From a virus: 27,868 nucleotides of DNA. The notes under the pieces were generated by a model. The model had not been told where the DNA came from, made no database searches, and was given only the letters and a program-made list of their open reading frames with translations. Where the stretch lies: IMG/VR virus record IMGVR_UViG_3300021197_001017, positions 1 through 27,868 of that record; one strand, given 5' to 3'. The translations under genes and the position numbers were made by a program. Positions 22,218 through 27,824 of this stretch are shown piece by piece; within the stretch, counting starts at the first letter, position 1, and each line of letters begins with the position of its first letter.

Positions 22218-22387
22218 CCTTCTCTGTTCACGATTCGAGTAGTAAGAATTTCGCCACCACGCTTGTGCATATTGCGTTGTTTGGTAATACCTTTACCCCA
22301 CCCACGGCGGATCACGGTATGTCCCTTGATTGCATTGCCTTCACGTTCTGCTTCTAAATCAAATTTGTCAAGTTTTCGCTTTGCCAT
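22205..22387 (-). CDS. Small basic protein (60 residues) behind an early promoter
   Basis: A Lys/Arg-rich protein (MAKRKLDKFDLEAEREGNAI...) with a VIRRGWGKGITKQRNMHKRG stretch, no recognised family. A promoter (22396-22423) ends eight bases before ATG 22387, so a message made from it would have almost no leader. From the longer transcript, translation would begin within the end of the deaminase gene (20-base overlap). It could bind nucleic acid; that rests on charge only. Confidence 0.65.
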   Translation of the reverse strand: MAKRKLDKFDLEAEREGNAIKGHTVIRRGWGKGITKQRNMHKRGGEILTTRIVNREGWLK

Positions 22388-22847
22388 TTGTACCCATTAT
22401 AGTCTGCATATTGAATTGGTCAATAGACAATACGATGGAATCCGTATAATCTTTTTGACCGGAAATGATTTCGTATCCGTTTCTCGTAGTGTAAATAATT
22501 TCTTTAAAAATTGCAGTACACCAAGGCATACATTTTACACAAGGACGGGAGATACGAAAGTCCCCGAACCTGTTAAATCTGTAATTTAAAAGTATAAGAT
22601 CTTTATCGTTTCGCATTCTTTTATCAAGGCGAAGAAGTGCATCAAGTTCTGAGTGAACTTCGTTGTATCGATAACCTATCTTTGCCGCTTCTGGATGTGT
22701 ACGCATTTCGTTACATCCAATAGAAAGCACACTTCCCTTCTTATCAAGAATCAGGGAAATGTGCTTCTTTGTCCTAGCGATTTCCAACGCTTTGGGGAAC
22801 GCCATCGTCGCATAGGTGTTAAGATTTTGAATTACACGATCAGACAT
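22368..22847 (-). CDS. Cytidine/deoxycytidylate deaminase-like protein
   Basis: A 159-residue zinc-dependent deaminase-fold protein. The zinc ligands and catalytic Glu are in HSE (His65, Glu67) and PCVKC (Cys103, Cys106), the (H/C)xE and PCxxC motifs of the superfamily. The HSELDALLRL context resembles the HAE-x-NA helix of dCMP deaminases, but the usual Asn is missing. A dCMP-to-dUMP role feeding ThyX is plausible; editing of other substrates cannot be excluded. ATG 22847 has no ribosome site and sits five bases after the 3' end of tRNA-Lys, so tRNA processing would leave a nearly leaderless message. Confidence 0.78.
   Translation of the reverse strand: MSDRVIQNLNTYATMAFPKALEIARTKKHISLILDKKGSVLSIGCNEMRTHPEAAKIGYRYNEVHSELDALLRLDKRMRNDKDLILLNYRFNRFGDFRISRPCVKCMPWCTAIFKEIIYTTRNGYEIISGQKDYTDSIVLSIDQFNMQTIMGTNGKAKT
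22396..22423 (-). promoter_or_regulatory. Sigma-70-like promoter inside the early unit
   Basis: TTGACC (22418-22423), a 16-base spacer and TATAAT (22396-22401) on the - strand. It lies in the 3' end of the deaminase gene and would raise expression of the small basic, zinc-ribbon and following genes. It lacks the extended TGC and the CCCAAG upstream block of the other two early promoters. Confidence 0.7.
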
Positions 22848-22852
22848 TTGAA

Positions 22853-22925
22853 TGGATCGGGGGAGACTTGAACTCCCAACAAACGGATTAAAAGTCCGCT
22901 ACTCTACCAATTGAGTTACCGATCC
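22853..22925 (-). tRNA. tRNA-Lys (UUU)
   Basis: Complete cloverleaf: acceptor GGATCGG / CCGATCC (22919-22925 with 22854-22860), anticodon loop CTTTTAA with anticodon TTT between CGGA and TCCG, T-arm GGGAG-TTCAAGT-CTCCC, discriminator A and no encoded CCA. Second in a tRNA-Arg, tRNA-Lys pair; the deaminase start follows after five bases. Confidence 0.97.
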
Positions 22926-22932
22926 TGAGTAA

Positions 22933-23005
22933 CACGCCCGGTTGGATTTGAACCAACGACCGGCGGTTTAGAAGACCGCTACTCTATCCACTGAGTTACG
23001 GGCGC
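22933..23005 (-). tRNA. tRNA-Arg (UCU)
   Basis: Complete cloverleaf: acceptor GCGCCCG / CGGGCGT (one G-U), anticodon loop CTTCTAA with anticodon TCT, T-arm GTTGG-TTCAAAT-CCAAC, no encoded CCA. It reads AGA codons, which are common in this genome's genes. It lies seven bases upstream of tRNA-Lys and five bases after a small basic gene. Confidence 0.97.
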
Positions 23006-23010
23006 AATGT

Positions 23011-23145
23011 TTAGCGTACTTTGCGACCAGAACCCGAACGAGCAGTCTTACTTCTAGAGTTACCGTGTTTCGGTTTCTGTGGTCTAGGACTGCCCACTTT
23101 GATAATGTTATTAACATGCTTGGATTGCTGAGAAGACTTTGCCAT
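23011..23145 (-). CDS. 44-residue basic protein upstream of the tRNAs
   Basis: A short frame starting MAKSSQQSKHVNNIIKVGS and ending in a basic, Ser-rich tail (PRPQKPKHGNSRSKTARSGS, then GRKVR). GGGTTGATATAACAA precedes ATG 23145, a weak ribosome site. It lies eight bases after the Sm-like gene and five bases before tRNA-Arg. The composition (no acidic residues) resembles a nucleic-acid-binding tail; no family recognised. Confidence 0.6.
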   Translation of the reverse strand: MAKSSQQSKHVNNIIKVGSPRPQKPKHGNSRSKTARSGSGRKVR

Positions 23146-23153
23146 TTGTTATA

Positions 23154-23483
23154 TCAACCCTTCAGTACGTCTGCACCGATGACACCAGCGACATCACCTG
23201 CGGACTGGGAACCGGGAACGACGAGTCCGGAGACTGCCGACATATGTTCCTTTGCAAGTTCTGTGTGGGGAGTGACAATAAACATAATACGATCATTGTC
23301 AAGTTCAATACCATCATCTGCAATAGTGGTGTAAGGCATCCACGGTGCGAGTGCGAGTGACTTCTGTTGCGTAGGAATAAGAATCAGGGGATCCTTAATC
23401 TTCACACCAGTTTCTGTGGTGGTAACATTACCAATAATTTCTTCATGACTTGTCAGTCGGACGATCTTTGTTTCGTTTTCCAT
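23154..23483 (-). CDS. Sm-like phage protein (conserved in T4-like marine phages)
   Basis: A 109-residue protein. The N-terminal KIVRLTSHEEIIGNVTTTET, then KIKDPLILIP, has the strand pattern of Sm/LSm folds (a conserved 'L-x-S-x-E-x-I-x-G' followed by 'DPL'). APWMPYTTIADDGIELDNDRI and MFIVTPHTELAKEHM continue the second half. I recall proteins of this type as conserved hypotheticals in cyanophage-like myoviruses. An RNA-binding (Hfq-like) role is possible but not shown. It overlaps the end of the 52-residue gene by 41 bases in another frame. A GATAAATA late-like motif occurs upstream (23564-23571). Confidence 0.75.
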   Translation of the reverse strand: MENETKIVRLTSHEEIIGNVTTTETGVKIKDPLILIPTQQKSLALAPWMPYTTIADDGIELDNDRIMFIVTPHTELAKEHMSAVSGLVVPGSQSAGDVAGVIGADVLKG

Positions 23484-23601
23484 TGTTAACTTTCTTTTTT
23501 GTTTTCTTCTTACCGAAGATCTTTTCGTAATTGTCTCGATACTTTTCGAGATCTACCTGTCTATATTTATCACCCTTACCAGCAGAGTGTGACCCGCCCA
23601 T
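23443..23601 (-). CDS. 52-residue basic protein
   Basis: A short frame starting MGGSHSAGKGDKYRQVDLEK, continuing YRDNYEKIFG, then a lysine-rich tail (KKKTKKKVNNGKRN). ATG 23601 overlaps the stop of the preceding membrane-protein gene by one base (TGATG). Its end overlaps the Sm-like gene by 41 bases in a different frame. The DKYR-x-VD...KY...IFGKKK pattern looks like a conserved phage small protein, from memory only. Function unknown. Confidence 0.65.
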   Translation of the reverse strand: MGGSHSAGKGDKYRQVDLEKYRDNYEKIFGKKKTKKKVNNGKRNKDRPTDKS

Positions 23602-23765
23602 CAGCGGTCACTCCTCCACGGACAACTTGGTCCAACCAGAAGAAGGGTAGGAACCCAAAGTCCGATGAAAGTCCCGAGTGAGGGATTAGTCTGATAGATC
23701 CAGACAGAAAGAAAGATAGAAACAAAAGCGAGAAGATATAGAATCTTTTCAAGTGACTTAAACAT
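23601..23765 (-). CDS. 54-residue membrane protein
   Basis: Starts at ATG 23765 (MFKSLEKILYLLAFVSIFLS) with AAGGAT nine bases upstream; longer readings to 23816 would run through the hairpin at 23795-23818. There are two hydrophobic segments (about 7-22 and 31-45) with a short turn (YQTNPSLG) and a basic end (SCPWRSDR). It ends overlapping the next gene by one base. No family recognised; an early membrane effector is possible. Confidence 0.68.
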   Translation of the reverse strand: MFKSLEKILYLLAFVSIFLSVWIYQTNPSLGTFIGLWVPTLLLVGPSCPWRSDR

Positions 23766-23794
23766 TGTTATCCTTTTCATTTGCACCGGTTTCC

Positions 23795-23818
23795 GGGTGG
23801 GGGCGTTTGCCCCCACCC
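23795..23818 (-). other. GC-rich hairpin without a T-tract
   Basis: A perfect 10-bp stem GGGTGGGGGC / GCCCCCACCC with a 4-base loop lies between the winged-helix gene and the membrane-protein gene. It lacks a following T-tract in either direction, so it is more likely an RNA stabiliser, pause or processing element than a full terminator. Confidence 0.7.
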
Positions 23819-23842
23819 ACCGGATCAGTTGGTCTACTGGAT

Positions 23843-24103
23843 TCAGTAGAGGTCAGCAAGATCGTCCGTGTCCACGGTAGGACTGACGAGTGCGACACGC
23901 TTCATGGCGAACTGAGTTTCACCACCATAGGTGCCATCTTCGACGATGCTCCAGTTACCGTAGTTTTCCACGGTGTCACGCACGTTGCGAAGAGTCGCGG
24001 TAGGGTTCTTGACCCCGAACTTGGTTCGCATCTGCTTAGGAGTGATGCTCTTGCCTTCGGCAAGGTACGAGATGATCTGACGCTTAGGGGAGTTGTTGTT
24101 CAT
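23843..24103 (-). CDS. Winged-helix DNA-binding protein (early)
   Basis: An 86-residue protein. Residues about 5-60 form a helix-turn-helix/winged-helix pattern: KRQIISYLAEGKSITPKQM, RTKFGVKNPTATLRNVRDTV, then the wing GNWSIVEDGTYGGETQFAM. It lacks other domains; the tail DDLADLY is acidic. GAAAGG lies nine bases before ATG 24103. It is the first sizeable gene after the early promoter at 24393-24420 and is preceded by a highly structured leader. This fits an early regulator of phage or host transcription; the target is unknown. Confidence 0.78.
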   Translation of the reverse strand: MNNNSPKRQIISYLAEGKSITPKQMRTKFGVKNPTATLRNVRDTVENYGNWSIVEDGTYGGETQFAMKRVALVSPTVDTDDLADLY

Positions 24104-24257
24104 ATAAACAACCTTTCATATAAAAGTGCAGTGTGCTTGTTTTTGCTTCCACGATCCACTGCAAATCGTTTCTAGCACTAAAGTATCTCATGGGGTTTCC
24201 CCCACAAGATACGGGGTCCGCGTGGAGATGATCAAAAGATCATCTCCTAAATATGAC
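24104..24257 (-). ncRNA. Structured intergenic RNA / leader with three inverted repeats
   Basis: In the leftward transcript there are, in order: a perfect 10-bp hairpin GGAGATGATC / GATCATCTCC with a TTTT loop (24224-24247), a 13-bp hairpin GTATCTTGTGGGG / CCCCATGAGATAC with a GAAA loop and two G-U pairs (24183-24212), and a wider TGCAGTG / CACTGCA pair nearer the winged-helix gene. None has a T-tract. The stretch has no convincing gene. It may be a regulatory leader or a small RNA. Confidence 0.5.
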
Positions 24258-24365
24258 TCAATCCGATGCGGGTCGGAAATCGCCGCCTACCATATCGCTG
24301 GAGACACGCATTACATAATATAAGTTAATCATCTTAAGGGTAGGTTCTTGAGGTAAGTATTTCAT
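24258..24365 (-). CDS. Possible 35-residue early peptide
   Basis: The first start codon after the early promoter: ATG 24365 with a strong GAAGGAG site nine bases upstream. The product starts MKYLPQEPTLKMINLYYVMR and ends GGDFRPASD. It has no known motif. The good ribosome site and position favour a real small gene or a leader peptide acting on the structured RNA that follows. Confidence 0.5.
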   Translation of the reverse strand: MKYLPQEPTLKMINLYYVMRVSSDMVGGDFRPASD

Positions 24366-24392
24366 TGGTGTCTCCTTCACGGTTATGCTTTA

Positions 24393-24420
24393 ATTATAGC
24401 ACAGATCTAACTGGTGTCAA
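24393..24420 (-). promoter_or_regulatory. Consensus sigma-70 early promoter
   Basis: TTGACA (24415-24420), a 16-base spacer and TATAAT (24393-24398) with extended TGC on the - strand. CCCAAGGGG lies just upstream of the -35, and AGAAAGT further up, as at the tmRNA promoter. It starts the early unit that runs to 20135. Confidence 0.93.
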
Positions 24421-24473
24421 CCCCTTGGGAAGACTTTCTGAATAGTTTCTTTTCCAATGATATTTTATAAAAG

Positions 24474-24507
24474 AGTAAAATAGAAAAGGGGGGAGTTGCC
24501 TCCCCCC
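24474..24507 (-). terminator. Rho-independent terminator of the large virion gene
   Basis: An 8-bp stem GGGGGGAG / CTCCCCCC (24488-24495 with 24500-24507) with a 4-base loop; leftwards it is followed by TTTTCTATTTT. It insulates the late structural transcript from the early unit. Confidence 0.9.
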
Positions 24508-24532
24508 AGTTCTTTTAAGTTGTAAAAATATA

Positions 24533-26512
24533 TTATGGTTTTGTCGTTGCACGGGGTGCTTGGACAAACTTGTACCCAGCACCGGTGATACCAGTTGTTG
24601 CTGGACCAGACCTGAGATACACACCGGGACCAAAATCAAACTCCGCTTTACGGTTCCTGATTTGGAAATTGTTGCCGGTTTCACTCACACCACCTTTACC
24701 AATATAGAATGCATTGAAACTGGAAATTGTGGGGTGTTCTCCTCGCAAGAACGCCTTCTCTTCAGCGTATCCGTTGAGAATTACGACATCACCGACCTCG
24801 GAGGTGTCATCAAACGTGTCACCACCGGGGTGTTGTTGATCGACCCGGAAGACACCAGCGTCCATGTTCAGATTAGTAATAGTGCAACCTGCTTGTACTC
24901 CGATTTGATTGTTAAATCCACGAACTGCAATAGTCGAACTATCAACTTTCACATTCGGTGCAGCACCCTCGTATGTTACGACATCCCATCTTGGGTTGAA
25001 CTCTTTCATATCAATGGTTGTGACAGCAAAACGATCATTGCCACTTCCGGCGAGACAGAAGTTTTGGTAGTAACCACCAAGTTGGGGACCGTTGTTTCCA
25101 CCAACATCTCCCTCAGAATTACCCGAACGGATTTCATCAGCGTCCGTATCAAGAGATGTTATCTGTGATGGGAAAGACTCAACAGTCCCTGCCGCTGTAA
25201 CTCTCGGGTAAAATAATCCACCCGCGAAGAATGGTCCAAATCTAATGTCTGGGTTACCAACAGTGTTAACGAAGTCTGTAATATGAGTAAACCAACAAGG
25301 GTCACAACGAAGTTGGTTGGTGACAGTTCCCACATAGGTAAAGGAATTGTACCTTGGGAAGTTTCCGTCTCCCAGTTTCTCTGGGGCGACCCTGACATTT
25401 TCTGCTCGTTCTTTACGTTCCTCATCACTCATAAATGGTAGGTACGCATCTGAAATGTTTACATTATGAACCGAACCACCATACTGAATGAATACCTTAG
25501 CACCCACATTTAAGTTGACAATATTATCAGCATAACCCAATCTTGCCTCACAACGCGGACCATAGTTTCCGGCACGGAGATTAATAGTTTCTCCGCCGTC
25601 CCCATCGGCGTTTGTAATAGTTTCTGGGAATAATGGTACTCCGTTCACCTCAGCACTAGTATCAGATACCTTTGGCATTCGGTATGGGGTATTGATTTGA
25701 ACATCCAATGCTCTGAGATTGATTCCTGTATTTCCCATTGCCCAAGTAACACCTCCGAACGAGGCACCAGCAATATTGGAGAACGAACCAGAGGAGACTC
25801 GACCACCCCAGTGTTTGGTGATGTTGACATTCCTCGGACCTGAAGACCAGTTGAAATCTTGTGCAAATCCCGAGAAGTTGCGGACTGTCGCTTTGCTTAT
25901 GACTCCTAATTGTCTGTGGAAATAACTTGGATAAACTTTAACAGATGCAAGTGGACCACGCCTGTTAGCGGCACTACTTCCGGAATTATCTGCGTTTACC
26001 CATACACTACCTTCACCGGAGACTCCGTTGCCGGGTTGAGCGTATCCACCAAAAAGACATGGTGAAAGGGGTGCATCGAATGGTTTCACTGATAGACCGC
26101 CATCAGTAGAACCAACATAAGTTCTCAGTAGTCCGTTTGCGGTGCTTCCCTTAACATATTCAAAAACAACATTGTCGCCACGATGTGGGATTCGTGACGC
26201 TCTTCCATAATAAACCTCTGCGTAATCCTCACCGGAAATACCGTCACCACCACTGAATCCAGACAACCGCTCTGCCCAGTTTTCTTTATTATTCCAGAAT
26301 TCGTCTAGTGCTTTCTGGTGTGCTGTACCACCGGAGGTCTCTCCCGCAGAACCCGGATTTCCCGGTGTTGGTGACTGAGTATATTTATAGTTATAATTTA
26401 AAATGGTCGAGGCACCATATGTGATGCCTGATGTAATTCCATCCTGTATCTGCTGTGACCTAATTGAACGGTCATTGCCGATCCATAAAAATGTTTTTCT
26501 TTCGACTGCCAT
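24533..26512 (-). CDS. Large virion protein, probable beta-helical tail fibre/tailspike type
   Basis: A 659-residue Gly/Asn/Ser-rich, Cys-poor protein starting MAVERKTFLWIGNDRSIRSQ with AAAGGAG before ATG 26512. Repeated short strand-turn units (for example VNITKHWGGRVSSGSFSNI, and IVNLNVGAKVFIQYGG followed by VHNVNIS, and TITNLNMDAGVFRV) suggest a right-handed beta-helix or similar fibrous fold. There is no enzymatic motif, signal peptide or membrane helix. It is a one-gene unit with a perfect late promoter (TATAAATA) and its own terminator, as expected for an abundant virion component. A receptor-binding or decorating role is inferred; the N-terminal part (1-60) may attach to the particle. 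Confidence 0.72.
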   Translation of the reverse strand: MAVERKTFLWIGNDRSIRSQQIQDGITSGITYGASTILNYNYKYTQSPTPGNPGSAGETSGGTAHQKALDEFWNNKENWAERLSGFSGGDGISGEDYAEVYYGRASRIPHRGDNVVFEYVKGSTANGLLRTYVGSTDGGLSVKPFDAPLSPCLFGGYAQPGNGVSGEGSVWVNADNSGSSAANRRGPLASVKVYPSYFHRQLGVISKATVRNFSGFAQDFNWSSGPRNVNITKHWGGRVSSGSFSNIAGASFGGVTWAMGNTGINLRALDVQINTPYRMPKVSDTSAEVNGVPLFPETITNADGDGGETINLRAGNYGPRCEARLGYADNIVNLNVGAKVFIQYGGSVHNVNISDAYLPFMSDEERKERAENVRVAPEKLGDGNFPRYNSFTYVGTVTNQLRCDPCWFTHITDFVNTVGNPDIRFGPFFAGGLFYPRVTAAGTVESFPSQITSLDTDADEIRSGNSEGDVGGNNGPQLGGYYQNFCLAGSGNDRFAVTTIDMKEFNPRWDVVTYEGAAPNVKVDSSTIAVRGFNNQIGVQAGCTITNLNMDAGVFRVDQQHPGGDTFDDTSEVGDVVILNGYAEEKAFLRGEHPTISSFNAFYIGKGGVSETGNNFQIRNRKAEFDFGPGVYLRSGPATTGITGAGYKFVQAPRATTKP

Positions 26513-26570
26513 GAGTCATTCTCCTTTAAAAGATTAGTTGCAACATTATCTTCTTGGGATTTATCCATAC

Positions 26571-26599
26571 AATATAAAAACCACTAGTTTCCCAGTGGT
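26571..26599 (-). terminator. Terminator of the tRNA-Ile/Leu transcript, overlapping a late promoter
   Basis: A 6-bp stem ACCACT / AGTGGT (26580-26585 with 26594-26599) with an 8-base loop, followed leftwards by TTTTTATATT. The promoter-proximal arm (26594-26599) would be left out of transcripts that start at the late promoter, so only upstream transcripts can fold it. Confidence 0.75.
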
Positions 26600-26606
26600 A
26601 TTTATA
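26599..26606 (-). promoter_or_regulatory. Perfect T4-type late promoter
   Basis: TATAAATA on the - strand, the exact T4 late consensus, about 90 bases before the start of the large virion gene. The predicted start site is near 26593, inside the terminator hairpin loop. Confidence 0.88.
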
Positions 26607-26618
26607 AAAACAAAGTAG

Positions 26619-26704
26619 TAGCGATGGGGGGACTCGAACCCCCATGAGGTTTAACCCTCGACGGATTTTAAGTCCGTTGCGTCTGCCAATTCCGCCACAT
26701 CGCC
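26619..26704 (-). tRNA. tRNA-Leu (UAA)
   Basis: Long-variable-arm tRNA: acceptor GGCGATG / CATCGCT (one G-U), the Leu-type GCGGAATTGGCAGACGC D-region, anticodon loop CTTAAAA with anticodon TAA, variable arm around GAGGGTTAAACCTC, T-arm GGGGG-TTCGAGT-CCCCC. No encoded CCA. Confidence 0.95.
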
Positions 26705-26773
26705 TGAAATATTCGCCTTGTAAATCCCTATAAAATAAGGATAATTTGTAAAAACCGTAGCCGAAATGAGTAA

Positions 26774-26846
26774 TGGGACAGGGGAGACTCGAACTCCCGA
26801 AAATATCGTTATAAGCGATACTGCTGATGCCATCCGCTTCTGTCCC
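26774..26846 (-). tRNA. tRNA-Ile (UAU), with atypical D-arm
   Basis: Acceptor GGGACAG / CTGTCCC, anticodon stem TATCG / CGATA with loop CTTATAA (anticodon TAT, reading ATA codons), variable loop TTTTC, T-arm GGGAG-TTCGAGT-CTCCC. Position 8 is A instead of T and the D-stem (GCGG against CAGC) has one mismatch, so it may be diverged. No encoded CCA. Confidence 0.85.
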
Positions 26847-26854
26847 TGAATAGG

Positions 26855-27109
26855 TCAGATGCGTATGCGTATCTTCTTATTAGTGGTGTGTCCGTTCTCG
26901 TTTACATCGAGATAGTTTGACTTCTGTCGATCCTCATCGTTGCCGAGACGGCAATTAATTTCTTCAATATCAAACTTGTCAAGTGCAAGACGTTGGATAC
27001 GTTCCTGAGAGTCCCCGTCACGGAACACCCATCGCACGATCTGCTCGGCAACCTGCTTGGCAATATCTTCGTCGTGTCCAAGTGGAATATCAACATGCAA
27101 TCTATACAT
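26855..27109 (-). CDS. Small protein of unknown function (84 residues)
   Basis: Starts at ATG 27109 (MYRLHVDIPLGHDEDIAKQV), two bases after the GroES stop. An upstream TTG at 27115 would overlap that stop. Acidic/basic mixed protein with AEQIVRWVFRDGD, ALDKFDIEEINCRLGNDEDR and a basic end (TTNKKIRIRI). No known motif; the alternating strand-helix-strand pattern resembles a small ferredoxin-like fold. Its end lies eight bases before tRNA-Ile, so one transcript likely carries both. Confidence 0.68.
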   Translation of the reverse strand: MYRLHVDIPLGHDEDIAKQVAEQIVRWVFRDGDSQERIQRLALDKFDIEEINCRLGNDEDRQKSNYLDVNENGHTTNKKIRIRI

Positions 27110-27111
27110 TA

Positions 27112-27396
27112 TCAAAGAACTCCATAGACGGCATCTTGCATAACAAGATAAACGTCATCGCTAATTTCCACCGATGGTGCTTCGTCACGAATGTAGACTG
27201 TACATCCTTCGGTAATGTGTTCTGAAATGTTTTCACCATCACCAACTGCAATAACAGTTGCAAGATTTTCAAACATCTTCCTCTTGTGATTTGCAGGAAG
27301 AATGATTCCCGATTCAGTCTTCTCATCAATCTTCTGTCGGGTGATCAGAAGTCTGTCGCCTACGGGTTGGAACCCGCTATCATTTTTCTTTGTCAT
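27112..27396 (-). CDS. GroES-like co-chaperonin (Cpn10)
   Basis: A 94-residue co-chaperonin starting at ATG 27396, with AAGGAT ten bases upstream; a TTG at 27414 would add six residues. FQPVGDRLLITRQKIDEKTESGIILP at 9-34 is the GroES signature (DR-x-LI-x-R, mobile loop, SGI-x-LP). VIAVGDG at 48-54 and VYIRDEAPSVEISDDVYLVMQ follow as in Cpn10 strands. Length equals bacterial GroES (about 97). It would cap the host GroEL, serving folding of phage proteins as T4 gp31 does for the major capsid protein, though gp31 is much more diverged. Confidence 0.88.
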   Translation of the reverse strand: MTKKNDSGFQPVGDRLLITRQKIDEKTESGIILPANHKRKMFENLATVIAVGDGENISEHITEGCTVYIRDEAPSVEISDDVYLVMQDAVYGVL

Positions 27397-27403
27397 TGTA
27401 TAA

Positions 27404-27625
27404 TTATCCTTCAAAAAGCATTTCTGTATTTTCTTGTGCGTTCATTTCATTTACTTTTGCCGATGCACTTTGTAGTGCGGATGCAAGACGCATACACTCA
27501 TCGGAAGAAAGACCGTCACATTTTTCATTCAGTTGCAACATGGGGAATGCTGACCACTGACCACGGTGGTTTTTTTCAAATCGGATACCACATCCGTTCA
27601 CGCCTGTGTCTTGTATAAAATTCAT
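27404..27625 (-). CDS. Small protein of unknown function (73 residues)
   Basis: Starts MNFIQDTGVNGCGIRFEKNH at ATG 27625, with a weak ribosome site. The first half is polar with GIRFEKNHRGQWSAFPMLQL, a strand-rich stretch; the second is helical (DECMRLASALQSASAKVNEM). The end is eight bases before the GroES start. No family recognised. Confidence 0.6.
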   Translation of the reverse strand: MNFIQDTGVNGCGIRFEKNHRGQWSAFPMLQLNEKCDGLSSDECMRLASALQSASAKVNEMNAQENTEMLFEG

Positions 27626-27635
27626 ACTATTTCTT

Positions 27636-27824
27636 TCATTGGTTATAGTTGCGATTTTCGTTTACTTCGATAATCGCCAATTGGTTCACACGCTTCATTG
27701 CCGTAAGAAGAGAGTACATCTCCTCAAGGGTACAGTTTGCCTGAAGGGTATCCATGTGTTCAGAGATTGCTTTGATACACGCAGAGATCTCTACCATAAC
27801 AACGGCAAAGTCTTCATCAGTCAT
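27636..27824 (-). CDS. Small helical protein, possibly 5' truncated by the window
   Basis: At least 62 residues (MTDEDFAVVMVEISACIKAI...), acidic and helical (HMDTLQANCTLEEMYSLLTA). The frame stays open upstream to the window edge (...SEDENPFGG before the Met), so ATG 27824 may be internal and the gene longer. GGTGG before the ATG is too close to be a confident ribosome site. No motif seen. Confidence 0.55.
   Translation of the reverse strand: MTDEDFAVVMVEISACIKAISEHMDTLQANCTLEEMYSLLTAMKRVNQLAIIEVNENRNYNQ

Noticed and set aside
23564-23571. GATAAATA on the - strand inside the 52-residue gene
   Set aside because: It encodes Asp-Lys-Tyr codons in an early unit; it could serve the Sm-like gene late, but support is too thin to list as a promoter.
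24224-24247. 10-bp hairpin as terminator
   Set aside because: The T-run is in the loop, not after the stem, in either direction.
26382-26389. TATAAATA on the - strand inside the large virion gene
   Set aside because: Matches the late consensus but lies about 40 codons into the gene with no start codon to serve; probably chance.
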